A stretch of 64,000 nucleotides of DNA from Pisaster brevispinus. Its lineage: Eukaryota > Echinodermata > Asteroidea > Forcipulatida > Asteriidae. The number at the start of each line of letters is the position of its first letter. The first letter of the stretch is position 1. The stretch covers positions 9,565,684-9,629,683 of the forward strand of contig JAMKCF010000019.1 of the NCBI GenBank assembly GCA_023634235.1. Direction: 5' to 3'. The position numbers and the translations under genes were made by a program. Positions 43,325 to 54,929 of this stretch are shown one piece after another. Under the pieces are notes generated by a model. That model did no database searches, was not told the DNA's origin, and was given only the letters and a program-made list of their open reading frames with translations.

Positions 43325-43516
43325 CCGCAATTTTGGAATGAACCCACAATGCCAGTTTAAATTACATCACCGGGTGTCGAGGGAAACGAAATGCAACGAA
43401 TATTTCATGTGGCAGCTATCAGCTGTAGCTGTCACATGAAATAGCCGCTGAATTTTGTTTTGCACCCAGTGACAAATGTTGAGATGGCATTGCGGGTCCA
43501 TTCCAAAATGGCTGCG
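43325..43516. repeat. Foldback element, ~190 bp
   Basis: CCGCAATTTTGGAATGAACC at 43,325 pairs imperfectly with the complement of 43,485-43,516 (TGGCATTGCGGGTCCATTCC...). At the centre, TTTCATGTGGCAGCTA and TAGCTGTCACATGAAA (about 43,403-43,441) form a near-perfect stem. A further partial arm copy (AATGGACCCATAGGCCATCT) lies at 43,139. No coding content. MITE-like. Confidence 0.7.
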
Positions 43517-43519
43517 ATC

Positions 43520-45315
43520 CATAAGGGAAGTGTGTTTAGAGCAAATTGAAAAAGATTACTGTATACTGTAGTACTGCAATCTGGCATGTGGTAATCGCAT
43601 GAGTGGTGGACGGAAAGTCGACCTATCTGACATTCAGGTATTTTGAGCAAAAGTGATGATGACATTTGACACTTCTCCGAGTTACTGGACCCTATATTTC
43701 TTTTTATCATTTAGACAGTATCTGGCACATGTAGGGTCTGAATGAATGCTCATGTGTCTGAGTGTTGGTACCTGTGTAAACATCAGGGTTATGATAGGCT
43801 GTTGAATAAAAACTCCTGAGCTGTGAGTGTGAGCGCAAGGCGCGAAAGCTTATGAGCCTGAAGCCTACTTATATATGAATCTATCTTTGGTTTTAAAAGC
43901 CCTACCCTCCAATCTGGGGCATTGTTTGGTTTTATCTTAGATCTTAGTTTACACAAAATATATTAGTAATAATTAGAATAATTTTCTTCTTTTTTTGGGG
44001 GGGGGGAGGGTGAAAAAAAACCCAGGATTTCCAGTCCAGAAAAAAACCCAAAGAAATCACAACCCTAATAAATATACCACACACAGTGAAAGATTGTGCA
44101 CGAAATTGCCTAATCTGCAGAGCACAATCTGCAAATTTGGTAAATTAATAAAATGCGCTCACGAGCATCTGCGCCCAAAAAAAGTTTTAAAGAGACTCCA
44201 TCTTGGACATCAGTTTAGGTTTTAGCCGAAATATTTGAATTTTTAAGGAAAATTTGACACAATCGTACCACCATATTAACTGGCAACATCTTGAGTGAAC
44301 CTAAGGTGAGGTTTATTTTGGAGCAGTTTTTGTTACTCCCTTGTTTGGGGTTTTGAATCATGTAGGGCATTTGTACAATACATGGGTACCATCAAACACA
44401 TGAGCATTCACTCAGAGGAAACCAGTGCTATTGCACACACTAACAAAGTTGCCCTGCGCAAAACTGCCCCCTGCAAAGTCGCCCGCTAGCATAGGCGAAA
44501 ACAAAAAATGATATAACGATACCCGGAAATTTTGATTCAAGGTGTTGTTTATCCTGTACCGTTTTATACTTCTCGGCAAATTTTCCGCTGCCCGCCACCA
44601 ATTTGTCTCCCTAAGTTCTGGTTGTTTTTCACTAAACTATATCATGCTTACCTATCAAGGAGGGTTTACCGGACATATACAGCCAGAAAACAGGCAGAAT
44701 TTAAAGTCTAAAGGCTTAAAGTTGGTGGCTGAATGCGGAAATTTTTCCCATGTTTTTTTTCATAAGTAAGACTTAGAATAAGATAGGCCTACTTTAGTAC
44801 TTTTGTATTTTTTGTATAATTTTGATATTTCAATTAATCATTGAAAACGTGGCAGTCGGGTACAGAAACTTTACCCAAAAAAGAATTGGTGTTTTTGAAA
44901 CATATTTAATGTGCATTTTGTTCTGGAAACTGAAGAAAAAGTGCGGAGCTCGATTTAGCGCAGCTGGTGCCGTAGACCCACTGCACTAGGCCGGCACTAC
45001 CTGGCCACACCCCACGGGACGTTTACGTGAAAGTCAAACTCAAAGTTGGGCTAGTGCTGAAAAAGTCCCCAAGTTTCGTTTAAATCTTTGTGTGAAAATC
45101 CATTATAACCGAAATCATCATCTTCACAAACAAATTAGTAACTCACCGTCACATTTTTGTGGTAGTTGTGTCCATAAAACTCAGTAAAATCATGACTTTG
45201 TTGGAGAAAAGGCACAGACAGAGACATGCTGACTGTCATCCATTCTCCTTTAAAAATGGCGGTGCAGCAGCAGCTAGCTGCTTGCGTCACGTGATCGAAC
45301 TACGCAGCTATCTAG
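43520..45315. other. Gene-free stretch
   Basis: No exon or RNA gene recognised. The part after 44,940 is GC-richer (GGAGCTCGATTTAGCGCAGC; TGGCGGTGCAGCAGCAGC near 45,260) and could contain a promoter, but no donor or start pattern is convincing. Confidence 0.4.
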
Positions 45316-45318
45316 CAA

Positions 45319-45367
45319 AAAGATCGTATAGCGCCGCGTAGCCGCTACGCGGCGCTATACGATCTTT
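45319..45367. repeat. Perfect 49-bp palindrome
   Basis: Arms 45,319-45,342 and 45,344-45,367 are exact reverse complements, 24 bp each, around a single C. The arms begin AAAGATCGTATAGCGCCG. It could extrude as a cruciform or be the fold of a very short hairpin transcript. It directly precedes the MITE at 45,375. Confidence 0.95.
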
Positions 45368-45374
45368 GGTATCA

Positions 45375-45504
45375 GGGGCCTTTCTCAAACCTCGGCTTGG
45401 GCTCCGTCTCCGGCTTGGGCTCCGTTATGAATTGTTGGTGCAGCGTGTATTTGTATCAGACCGGCGCGGCACGGAGCCCCGGCCGGAGGTTTGAGAAAGG
45501 CCCC
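45375..45504. mobile_element. MITE, GGGGCCTTTCTCAAACCTC-type
   Basis: It starts GGGGCCTTTCTCAAACCTC and ends GAGGTTTGAGAAAGGCCCC, a perfect 19-bp inverted terminal repeat. The interior is GC-rich (GGCTTGGGCTCCG twice; GGCGCGGCACGGAGCCCC). No open frame. The perfect termini suggest a young insertion. Confidence 0.85.
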
Positions 45505-46009
45505 AGGTCTAGCTTCCAGACTAATTTGCATTCAACACAAAAAGGGCGTTCTCATTGAATCGTCATTGGTCATGGACAGTTTTTTTTTCTTTGTCCAAAG
45601 TTACAATTCCCCTATTTAAAAAATGGAATAGAATAAAAGTTACAAAATTGATAGGCCTATGGCACAGTTTAACTGAATATTGCTCACACAATCGGGCCTG
45701 TCACATGAAATTCGCGGCTTTTTAGTGTAGCACACGTGACATGAAAATCACGGGCTTTCAGAAAACAGTTTAAATAATTATAGTTAACCAAACTTGGATT
45801 ATAATCGTCACCATTGGACGGTTATGTGTTTTATCTGAGGTGACAGTACCTAGTGTACGCTGTAATTTAAAAGAAATAATGACATAAAAAGTTCTTCCAA
45901 ATAATTAATATTTTAATAACAGTAACAATTATATAAGGACAAGTTCGGCCATCAGGAAAAAAATTATTTAGACCTAAATTCGTAATTTCTTAATGTAAGA
46001 ATTGTTTGT

Positions 46010-49000
46010 ATTTCCAGTAATAGAAACTGGTACATGTAATTGCTTTTATCTGTGTAAAATTTCGGGCAATCAAACTTCTGGCCCCTTCCCAAAAGTCCCA
46101 TAAAGACCCCCACCCCCCGGCGTAACCCGAAGCCCCTCATGGTACTACTCTATAAGGGGGCCTACCGGGTAAAGATGGTGTTTTCAGCTTTCTCTTAGCA
46201 ATTTTTTAGGGTTAGGGTTAGGGTTAGGGTTAGGGTTAGGGTTAGGGTAAGGGTAGGGGATCGATAATAAAAGCTACCTAAAAAACAAAACAACTGGTGA
46301 ACATATCTTCAACTTTTTTTTCCAGAAAATCAACCCTCTACCCCCAAAAATAACCCCCAACCCTAACCCCAAACAAAAACCCCCAACCCCCAACCCCATC
46401 ACCTAAACCGCAACCCCAAACCCCCGACCCCCCTCCACCCCCAACCCCCTCCCCCTCCCAACCCCAAACCCCTCCCAAACCCGACCCCAAACCCACTACC
46501 CTCAACCCTAACCCCCAAACATAACCCCCAAACTTCAACCCAAATCTCCGACCCGCCACCCCAAACCCCGACCCGGACCCCCGACCAGGACCCCCGACCA
46601 ATGACCCTGACCCCGATTCCCGACGACACCCCCACCTCAGACCCGAACCTCCGACCCCCAAACCCTAACCCTAACCCTAACCCTAAACCTTACCCTAAGC
46701 ATACAAACCTTTTGTTCTGCTTTCTCTTAGGAATTTTTTAGAGTAGATAAATATAAGCTATGTAAAAAAAAAAGCAATCGGTGATCAATATCTTCAGCTT
46801 TTTTTCAGAAAATCAACCCACAAACCCAACACTTAACCCCAACCAAACCCCAAACCCTAACCCCAAACAACCAACCCTGAACCCCCAAACCCCAACTCCC
46901 AACCCCCGACCCCAAACCCACTATACCCCCAACCCTAACCCCCTAACATAACCCCCAAACCTCAACACCAACCTCCAACCCACTCTGGACCAATGAGTGG
47001 TCCAGACCACTCTGACCAATGACCCCCGACCCCGACCACCAACCCTCGACCCTCAACCTCGGAACTAAACCCCCAACCCCCAAACCTAACCCTAACCCAA
47101 ACTCTAACACTAACCCCAAAACTCCAATCTCAACCTCTGACCCCAGACCCCAAACCACCAAGCATGACCACCTACCCCTGACCCCTGACCTCGACCCCCA
47201 AACCCTAACCCTAAACCTAACCCTAAACCCTTAAGGGGGCCTACTAGGTGAAAAATATTTTTTCTGTTTTAGGGTTAGGGTTAAGGTAAGGGTTCGGGTA
47301 GAAGATTGATTTACCAAAAAATTGTAAGCAAATAAATAAAATGTACCTAAATATTAAAACAATCAGTGAACAATATCTTCAGTTTTTTCCAGAAAATCAA
47401 CCCACTACCCCCAAACTAACCCGAAACCCCAACTCACAACCCCTGAACCCGAGCCCACTACCCCCAACCCTAATCCCAAAATCTCATCCCAAATCTCCAA
47501 ACCGCAACCCCAACCCCGACTGGGACCCCTGACAAATGACCCCTAACTCCCAACCACGAACCCACGACCTCAGACCCAAACCCTCGACCCCAATCCCTAA
47601 CCCTATCCCTAACCCTAACCCTAACCCTATCCCTAACCCTAACCCTAACCCTATCCCTAACCCTTACCCTTACCCTAACCCTAGCCCAAACCCTAACCCT
47701 AACCCTAACCCTTACCCTAACCCTAACCCTAATCCTAACCCTTACCCTAAGCCAAAGCCTAAGCCTAACCCTAACCCCAATCCTAACCCTAAACCTCAAC
47801 ACCAGCCTCCAACAAACGACCCCCAAACCCTAACCCTAACATTAACCCTAACACCAACCCTACGCTTAGGTCTAGGCCTAGTCCTAACCCTAAGCCTAGG
47901 CCTAGGCCTAGTCCTAACCCTTACCTTAAGCCTAACTCTTACCCTAACCCAAAGCCTAACCTTAACCCTCAACCTAACCCTTACCCTAATTCAAACGCAG
48001 ACGCCCAACCGACCATGACCCCAAAATCCTAACGCATACCCTATCCCTAACCCTAAATCTAACACTAACCCTAACACTAATCCTAACCCTAAACCCTTAC
48101 TCTAACCCAGATCCCCACCCCCGGCACTTGACATCCAAACCTCGGCCCAGCCCCTGACCACCGACCCCGAACCCCGACCCCTGACTACCAAACCCTAACC
48201 TTAACACTAACCCTAACCCCTAACACTAACCCCAACCCTTAACCCTTATCCTTACCCTAACCCAGACCCCCACCCAGACCCTGACCCCTAAACCCTGATT
48301 CCTAATCACCCAGCCAACCCCTAACCCGACCCTTGCCAACCAACCCCAAACCCTGACCCCCAAACCCCAACCCCAGACCCACATCCCCGATCCCCAAACC
48401 CTAACCCCCGACCCAAAACCCACATCCCCGACACACAAACCCCATCCCCAACCCTATCCCTAACCCAGACCTCCAAACCCCCGACCCTCGACCTCCTAAC
48501 CCTTACCCTGACCCTAACTCTTACCCTTACCCTAACCTATAACCCTAACCCTAAACGTAACCCTAACCCTAATCCCAAACCCAAGACTCCAACCCCCGAC
48601 CCCAAACCCAGACCCCCAAACCCTATCCTAACCCTAAACCCTTACACAGACCCCGACCCTCGACCCCCTAACCTTTACCCTTACCCTAGACCTTAACCCC
48701 TGACCCCCTAACCCTAACCGTAACCCTAACACTAATCCCAAGCCAAGACCTCCAACCCCCTACCCCGACCCCTGACCCCCAAACCCTTTCCCAACCCCCA
48801 ACCCTAAGCCCTAACCCCGACCCCCTAACCTTTACCCTTACCCTAACCCTAACCTATAACCCTAACCCTAAACATAACCTTAACCTCACCCAGACTCCGA
48901 CCCTCGTATAACCCTAAACGTAACCCTAACCCTAATCCCAAACCTCCAACCCCCGACCCCTGACCCAAAACCCTGACCCCCGAACCCTATCCTAACCCTT

Positions 49001-49790
49001 AATTTAACCCTAAACCCTAACCCAAACACAGGCCCCCAAACCCCCTACCCCCTCACCCTAAACCCCAACAGATAACCCTTATCCTTACCCTAATCACAGA
49101 CCCCGACCCTTGACCACCAACCCCAACCTGACCCTTGCCAACCAACCCTGGCAACCCTGACCCCAGACCCACATCCCCTACCCACAAACCCCAACCCTAA
49201 CCCAGACCCCCTAACCTAACCCTAAACGTAACCTAAACCTAATCCCAAACCCAGACCTCCGACCCCCTTCCCCAACACCCTATCCCTAAACCTTAACCCA
49301 GACCCCTGACCCCCGACCCCCTAACCCTTAACCTACTCCCCAACCCTAACCCTTATTATTACTTTTACCCTTACCCTAACCCTAACCCTACTCTAATCCT
49401 AACCCTTGCCCCATCCCTAACCCTAAGCAAAATGTGACAAAGAATGCAGAAAATAATTTTACCCAGTACCGGTATAAGAAATTGGAACTTATGATTTTAT
49501 CTATAAATGTTTGAGCAAATCAACCCTCTGCCCCCTCAATTGAAGAGTCCTTAAACGCCCATTCTAACCATTAGCCTAACCCTAGGCTAACATTCACCCC
49601 CACCCTAATCCTAACCCCAACCCTAACCGGTAACCCTAACCCGTTTTTTTACCCTAACCCTAAACAAATTGGATCAGACAGAGGCATCACAAATACTTAT
49701 TACCCTGTAAAGTGTGTTATTAATTGGTACTTATGTTTTTATATGTGTAAAGTTTCCCGGGCAAATCAACCAGTCCACGAGAGTGTCTAT
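46010..49790. repeat. Composite telomere-like interstitial satellite
   Basis: Seven or so perfect TTAGGG units at about 46,208-46,250 are followed by about 3 kb of degenerate CCCTAA-type DNA on the same strand (CCCTAACCCTAA, CCCCGACCCC, CCCTAACCCTTACC). AT-rich linkers recur inside it at 46,156-46,340, 46,700-46,815 and 47,228-47,405. They share CTTTCTCTTAG.AATTTTTTAG, GTGA(A)CA.TATCTTCA and CAGAAAATCAACCC. Other linkers at 46,010-46,080, 49,430-49,530 and 49,670-49,775 share GCAAATCAACC-type ends. Open frames on either strand are low-complexity (PNPNPN or VRVRVR types) and not genes. Confidence 0.9.
46206..46252 (+). repeat. Perfect TTAGGG run
   Basis: About seven uninterrupted TTAGGG units, oriented opposite to the CCCTAA-type DNA that follows. 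TTAGGG is the telomere repeat of most animals. Normal AT-rich sequence lies on both sides of the block, so this is interstitial in this assembly. Confidence 0.95.
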
Positions 49791-49799
49791 TTTACAGTC

Positions 49800-50219
49800 A
49801 GCAGAACACATCACTGGTCTAAAATAATGACCACTTTGATTTACATATTCCTGCAGACGACACAGTACACATGACACGCGCAGCAGCAGAGCAGCGCATG
49901 CGATGTGTCTGAAACCGGCTTCTGTGCATGTGTAGTATGTTACCCAGACTTCCCTTTCCTCTTTTTTGCATTGTGAAGTACAGTATTTCAAAACGCAATT
50001 GATACCAGCTACACGTCTAAATTAAATGCCAGGTTGGCAAATCGCTGTGCTGTTTTGTTTTGTTCCTCCCCTGTTATTTGATTTTTGATTTTGTACATTA
50101 TCTTATAAAAAAAGAGTATACGCAAAATATTTATATCTGTAACTTACTTGTTTTGCAAGAGTAAATAAGAGAATTATATGAATTTAATTCTTTCGAATTT
50201 GTCTTGACTTGATTGCATC
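49800..50219. other. Spacer
   Basis: Nothing recognisable beyond a GC-richer patch (CACGCGCAGCAGCAGAGCAG) near 49,875. Confidence 0.4.
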
Positions 50220-50420
50220 TGTTTGAAAACAACTAAAGTTATTTGGAGGCGTATAGGTATCTTCGATAAGATTCACAGGCACCGCGCTTGCATACACTGG
50301 CCAATCACAGAAGCCGTTAGTCTCTCGGTAGGCGTGTACAGCGAGCTCGATTCGAGAGAGCGAAGTGGATGTTCCAACTCTAAAAATCTTGTCAGATTTT
50401 GTGGTCTCTGTTGTAAAAGG
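50220..50420 (+). promoter_or_regulatory. Candidate promoter/5' exon of the RRBP1-like gene
   Basis: CCAATCACAG (about 50,301) is a CCAAT-box-like element. The downstream, GC-richer sequence TAGTCTCTCGGTAGGCG...GAGAGAGCGAAG ends at TTGTAAAAG|GTAATT, a usable donor at about 50,419. The exon at 52,486 begins after an acceptor and has only 19 untranslated bases, so an upstream untranslated exon must exist. This is the best candidate seen in the 2.3 kb upstream. Confidence 0.35.
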
Positions 50421-51425
50421 TAATTTTTATCGGGAATTTGTTTAAAAGGTTATATTTCTAAGAATGTATTTTGAAAAACGGTTCCGACAACTACCATTTG
50501 TATCAATCAAAAAGCGTACAAAATAGATAAAACCTAGTGTTATAAGTTAAATTCAACGTCTGCTTGTTTTCTTGTGGACGTGTCGTGCCTTCCCCCTTGG
50601 TCATGGTGTGGGGTCATGTCATTCACCGACACGCTAACGGAACGGAATACAAATGGTTGAGAGAAATGGCAGCCATTAATGATGATGGTGTTCTTATTAA
50701 TTGATTCAGTTTAAAACTCGTTGAATAATATTAATAAAAATGCTTCCAATGTTTTCTTTAATGTTAGTCTATTCTACGACTACGGCAAAGATGCTGTGTT
50801 TTGTGTCCAGCTGACACATTTATCAATCACCAGTGACCACCATGCCGGCATGTTTATCTCAATTTTAATTATCTCTCTAAGGTCACATTATCCTTTTTCC
50901 TTAATGTTCAGAAAAGTTGGCAGAATTTTATAGAGAGGAACAGGCAATTTAATCACCATAAAGTATCAAAATCATATAAGACGTTTTCAGGTCTACATGA
51001 TCATATACATGTACACCACCACGGTGCCCCTGACAACACTGCCCCCTGTCACTACTCACTAAACGCCATCATAAAAAATTATCATACATAGTTTTTGGGT
51101 CTGCATACATGAGTGCGTGAGTGTTCCGCTAGCACAATAAAATGTCCACCTGAATTTTCCTTAAAAGTTACAGGTCAATATGAGCATTTTAGCTAGGTAC
51201 CTTTAATTCCTCGAGGAATCTTTAAAAAAGGGAAATAAAAGTCCAATGTCCATTTTTTTTAGAAAGTGGCAGTTGGATATTGACATTTCTCTGTTATTAA
51301 TAATTGAATATTTCAAATATTTATTATCATTTTTAAATTATGTGTTTAGTGCTTTTAACCAGTTTAACGATGATTGTTGAAATTATGTGTTTAGTGCTTA
51401 ATGTTAACCAGTTGTAATATTATTT
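50421..51425. other. Putative 5' intron, nothing recognised
   Basis: AT-rich, no named repeat. Two adjacent phrases ATTATGTGTTTAGTGCTT (about 51,337 and 51,381) are a short tandem duplication. Confidence 0.4.
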
Positions 51426-51427
51426 AT

Positions 51428-51665
51428 TGACGATAACTGTGTTGTGGCTGAATGGTCTTGCGAACTGTAGTACAGCTCCAATGTTCTGAGCAGCAGAGTG
51501 TGAATTCAAGCCCAACGCATTACACTTGTGTCCCTGACTTGAGCAAAACTCTAGACTATTCATTAAGCTCACAAGGCCAAGCATTATGGCGGCATAAATA
51601 AATAGTGCCATTACCGCCTCCAACCGCTTCTTTGCCCTAAGCCCACATAATTTTAGGGACTGTGA
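51428..51665 (+). repeat. Decayed tRNA-derived SINE
   Basis: GTTGTGGCTGAATGGTC, then GAGCAGCAGAGTGTGAATTC and ACACTTGTGTCCCTGACTTG match the head and post-head phrases of the SINE at 75-402 (GTGGCCGAGCGG.., CAGCAGCAGAGTATGGGTTC, ACACTTGTGTCCTTGAGC). The B box is degraded (GAATTCAAGCC). Confidence 0.6.
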
Positions 51666-52485
51666 TGACCTTTTGAATGAGACTGAGTGAGAGCTTGTTT
51701 GTTTGTTTGTTTGGGTTGGGTTTTTTGTGGGGGGGTGCAAAAAATCTTGCAATATTCACTTACCCATTAATAAGTTGTTGCGAGTACACTCAAACTGATT
51801 TATTGCTGGCTCGTTTTGGTGTAATGTTATTAAGAATCTCCAAGCTGACACTGACACGTTTAATTAACTGATGTTTACTGATGGGCTGCGCGCTGCTGGT
51901 ACAGGGCTATGACCTGTTATAAGTCTTATCCTAGTCGCTGTTTAATAGTGTCGCCGTATGCAAATATACCACATGAACTTTTACATCGGCAAAGATCACA
52001 TGGTTAGCACGGCATGACTTGTGTTTGGAGAAAACGTGCTGCCCAAACGTGCTGCCCGTCTGGTGCTGGAGCAGAGACTAGGAATAGGATAAAAGAAGGG
52101 CCATACTGATAGCATGCATGCGCATTAATAGTAAACATAATGGCTGCCAATGTGATTTCAGTAGAGAGGCTTGGAGATTTTTCATAAAATTACACTGAAA
52201 CGAGCCAGTACTAAATCAGTTTTAGTTGACCATGACACATGAAAGTCATTTAAATTATTATATTAAACATGAAGCTTGATATTGGTAATCGTCTAATGTC
52301 TTACATTCCAAGCTAAATTGTCAGAAGCATTGCTAAGTTTTATCTCTGGTCTTGACCCTCATGTACTGCTGCAACACAAAAAATGCAGTTCAAGCAATCA
52401 AAAAACCTGGACCAACACAATTTGTAAACTTTCTGTGATACTGTACATACGTATAAATAAGGAAATTTGTTCTTTCTTTCTATAG

Positions 52486-53369
52486 GTGTACATCCGATTC
52501 AACAATGATTGCCCTTGACTTGTATGAGCCCCAGGTCTTGGCTCTTGTTGTGTTTGCTAGCTTCTTAGGCCTGTCAGCGGTTGTCTATGTCATCTCCATC
52601 CTTACGTTCAAGGAGAAGACTTATGAGGAAGCTATTGCTGAACAACGAGCACAACTCAGCAAAGAACAGCAACAGCAGCAACAACAGCGTGACCAGAAGC
52701 ACAAACGTCGCCAAGTTTTCACACGCAAGAAGAAAGAGAAAGGAGAAAATAATGTCGCCAACCAATCCCCACCACCATCTCCTCCTCAGCCTAAGCCAGT
52801 GGAGGAGGTAATCAAACCTAAGGTAGAGCAGCAAGTTGCTGCACCGCCACCACCTGCCCAACAACAGAAGGCCAAATCTCCCAAACAGGGCAAGCAACAA
52901 AAGGCATCCCAACAGCAGCAGCAGCAACAGCAACAGCAGCAGCCTCCCAAGGGGAAAGAGTCTGCAAAGAATGCCCCAGCTCCAGTCAAGGAGGCATCTG
53001 CCAAGAAAGCTCCAAAGGAGATCCCTAAGGAGGCTCCAGTGAAGGAAGCGCCAATCCAGAAGGCAGCAGCCGCAAACACCAAAGCAGCTCCTCCACCAGC
53101 CAAGACCCAAACCTCACCAAAAACAACTCAGAAGTCCACTCCAAAGTCTGCCCCGAAACAAAAGCAAGTTGAGGAGAAGGTCCAGAAGAAGGAAGCTGTA
53201 GTTGTCGCCCAGAAGGCTCCTGTGTCTGAGACAGCCCCACCACCTGCTAAGAAGGAGACCAGCATTCCACTTAAGCAGGAGGCAAGTTCTCCAGCGAAGT
53301 CAAAGGGCAAGGGATCTCGCAGTGCAGCAGCATCGGGTGACAAAGGATCTGGACCTGCAGGGGACACAG
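52486..53369 (+). CDS. RRBP1 (p180)/kinectin-type protein, first coding exon
   Basis: ATG is at 52,505, after the acceptor TTTCTTTCTATAG|. Residues ~10-33 form one membrane segment (VLALVVFASFLGLSAVVYV), then ISILTFKEKTYEEAIAEQR. RRBP1/p180 and kinectin have the same plan: short N-terminus, one membrane anchor, an F..KE.SYEEA-type motif, then a basic repetitive region. In vertebrates RRBP1 is an ER ribosome/microtubule-binding protein. The rest is rich in K, Q, P and A, with a run of ten glutamines near 52,910-52,940 and many APK-type phrases, but no p180 decapeptide repeat. The exon ends GGGGACACAG|GTAAAA, leaving phase 1. The frame running past the donor to a stop at 53,398 would be the unspliced read-through. 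It joins in frame to 63,606. Confidence 0.8.
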
Positions 53370-53442
53370 GTAAAAATAATTTCCTGAATGTTGTCTAATT
53401 TCTCTCATTGTGTTTGCAGCATTCTTCCTTAAGAGTAGTCTG

Positions 53443-53624
53443 CTAAAAATGCTAATTAAACTACAAGGACCAGTCAAAAGTCTTTCCAAGTTTTCCGGCC
53501 AACAGTTTTTTGTTGAAAAACATCCCTATTTATTTTTTTATGAAATACGGACAAGTGGACAATATGGTCTTGTCAACTCGAATAAGCATAAATGCACTCG
53601 GGCGGCCAGTCCACCGACTGACCA
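53443..53624. mobile_element. MITE copy, GGTCTGCTGGCCAA family (partial)
   Basis: TCCAAGTTTTCCGGCCAACAG, GTTGAAAAACATCCCTA and ACGGACAAGTGGACAA match the interior of the element at 54,349-54,574 in order. The termini are worn, and the next MITE abuts it. Confidence 0.5.
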
Positions 53625-53797
53625 GGGCCCAATTTTATGGCTCTGCTTACTGCTGAATTCTGCACTTACGATCACCATTATTCTCTTAAAGGGCAAGTGC
53701 CGAATTCTTTGCTTACGCTTGAGGTAAGCGCTGAATTCCCTGCTTCGGTACGCGCCGATTTTTTGCTTACGGTAAGTAGAGCCATGAAATTGGGCCC
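53625..53797. mobile_element. MITE, GGGCCCAATTTTATGGC-type
   Basis: It starts GGGCCCAATTTTATGGCTCT and ends AGAGCCATGAAATTGGGCCC, near-perfect 20-bp inverted termini. The interior has repeated TGCTTAC and GAATTC.(C/T)TGCTT phrases. No open frame. Confidence 0.8.
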
Positions 53798-54348
53798 TGG
53801 TCCTTAGCAGACTAGAAAGTTGACAGGACTCTCAGCAAGAATTCAGACTTTACATGTACATGTACTCTTCATTTAGTATGTCCGGAATAGGTGGGGTTAT
53901 GTTAACAGTCTTCTTAAAACTAATCTACACAAAAACACTGTGTAAGGTATAAAACATGAATATCAAAAATCAAAACAGAGTTCGCACATGTAATTTGTCA
54001 GTAGCGCTAGCTGCCAGTGGGTCATATATATAAAGAGTTTCATATTCTTTGAGTGTTTGTCAGGTTCAGTGTATGATGCAAAAATCAATCAGTGCATTCA
54101 ATAATACTATGTAATGTACAATGTATGTTGTACAACTTCCATAACAGATACACCACTATTAACTGACTAACCTTGAAGCAACTTAAACTTTCATCTACAT
54201 GTAATAGTATTGGGATGACAATCTAGACCTGCCAGATAATTAAACGTACAAATCTAGATTTTATATTTTTTTGATTTGTAATGTACATACAACAAGCAGT
54301 CATTAATAGTAATAGTATTGTTCTGTGATGCTACTGACCTTGTTATGC

Positions 54349-54574
54349 AGGGTTCTCCCTTAACAGTCAGACAGTGGTCTGCTGGCCAAATGCCAGTCAA
54401 AATACCCCAGGAACAATCAAAATTCTATCCAAGTGATCCGGCTGGCTAGTTCATTAAAGAAAAGCATCCCTAATTTATATGAGATTTGGACCAGTGAACA
54501 AACTGGTTGACCAGTGAAATGGCAAGTTGGCTGGTCCTGCTGGCTAGGCATAAATAAATTTAAGGGAAAACCCT
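54349..54574. mobile_element. MITE, AGGGTTCTCCCTTAA-type
   Basis: Termini AGGGTTCTCCCTTAA and TTAAGGGAAAACCCT are inverted repeats with one mismatch. The interior GGTCTGCTGGCCAAATGCCA recurs at 61.4 kb and in part at 53.5 kb, so three copies of the family lie in this intron. The short minus-strand open frame here is not a gene. Confidence 0.75.
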
Positions 54575-54750
54575 GATGTGTTTGAAACCAAAATAAATAA
54601 ACCATTACTCTACAGTGGGTTGAAATTAACCTGGCCTTTATGGTAGCCAAGAGTGCTACACACCAAATTGCTACTAATTAACTAGGCCTACATGTAGGCC
54701 TGGCCCTTCAAAGGATGATCAGTATTTTGATATGAAACTGAGACAAAAAC

Positions 54751-54927
54751 AGGGCTTAAGCACAAAAAGCAGGTAAGCAGTAAGCACCACAAAGTTATGC
54801 TTACCAGAATAAGGTTACCAGCCAAAATACCATGTCACAATTTGTGACTGGATTCCTGCTCATTTCTGCTTAGCAAACAATTGTTAAGCAATATTTTCTG
54901 CTTAAGCAGAGTACGGAATTAGGCCCA
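54751..54927. mobile_element. MITE, worn GGGC..TTAAGCA type
   Basis: AGGGCTTAAGCACAAAAAGC at the left and AGAGTACGGAATTAGGCCC at the right recall the GGGCCCAATTTC family, with TGCTTAGCAAACAATTG inside. The termini are diverged. Confidence 0.5.
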
Positions 54928-54929
54928 GA

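Noticed and set aside
46206..46252. A true chromosome end
   Set aside because: Ordinary genomic sequence with genes and repeats continues on both sides. A misassembly remains possible and is listed as a check.
46338..48438. Long open frames on both strands with PNPNPN, VRVRVR or GVWG patterns
   Set aside because: They are translations of the CCCTAA-type satellite. There is no start context, splice pattern or normal composition.
52574..53110. Leucine-rich minus-strand frame of 178 residues opposite the RRBP1-like exon
   Set aside because: It is the antisense shadow of CAG/AAG-rich coding sequence.
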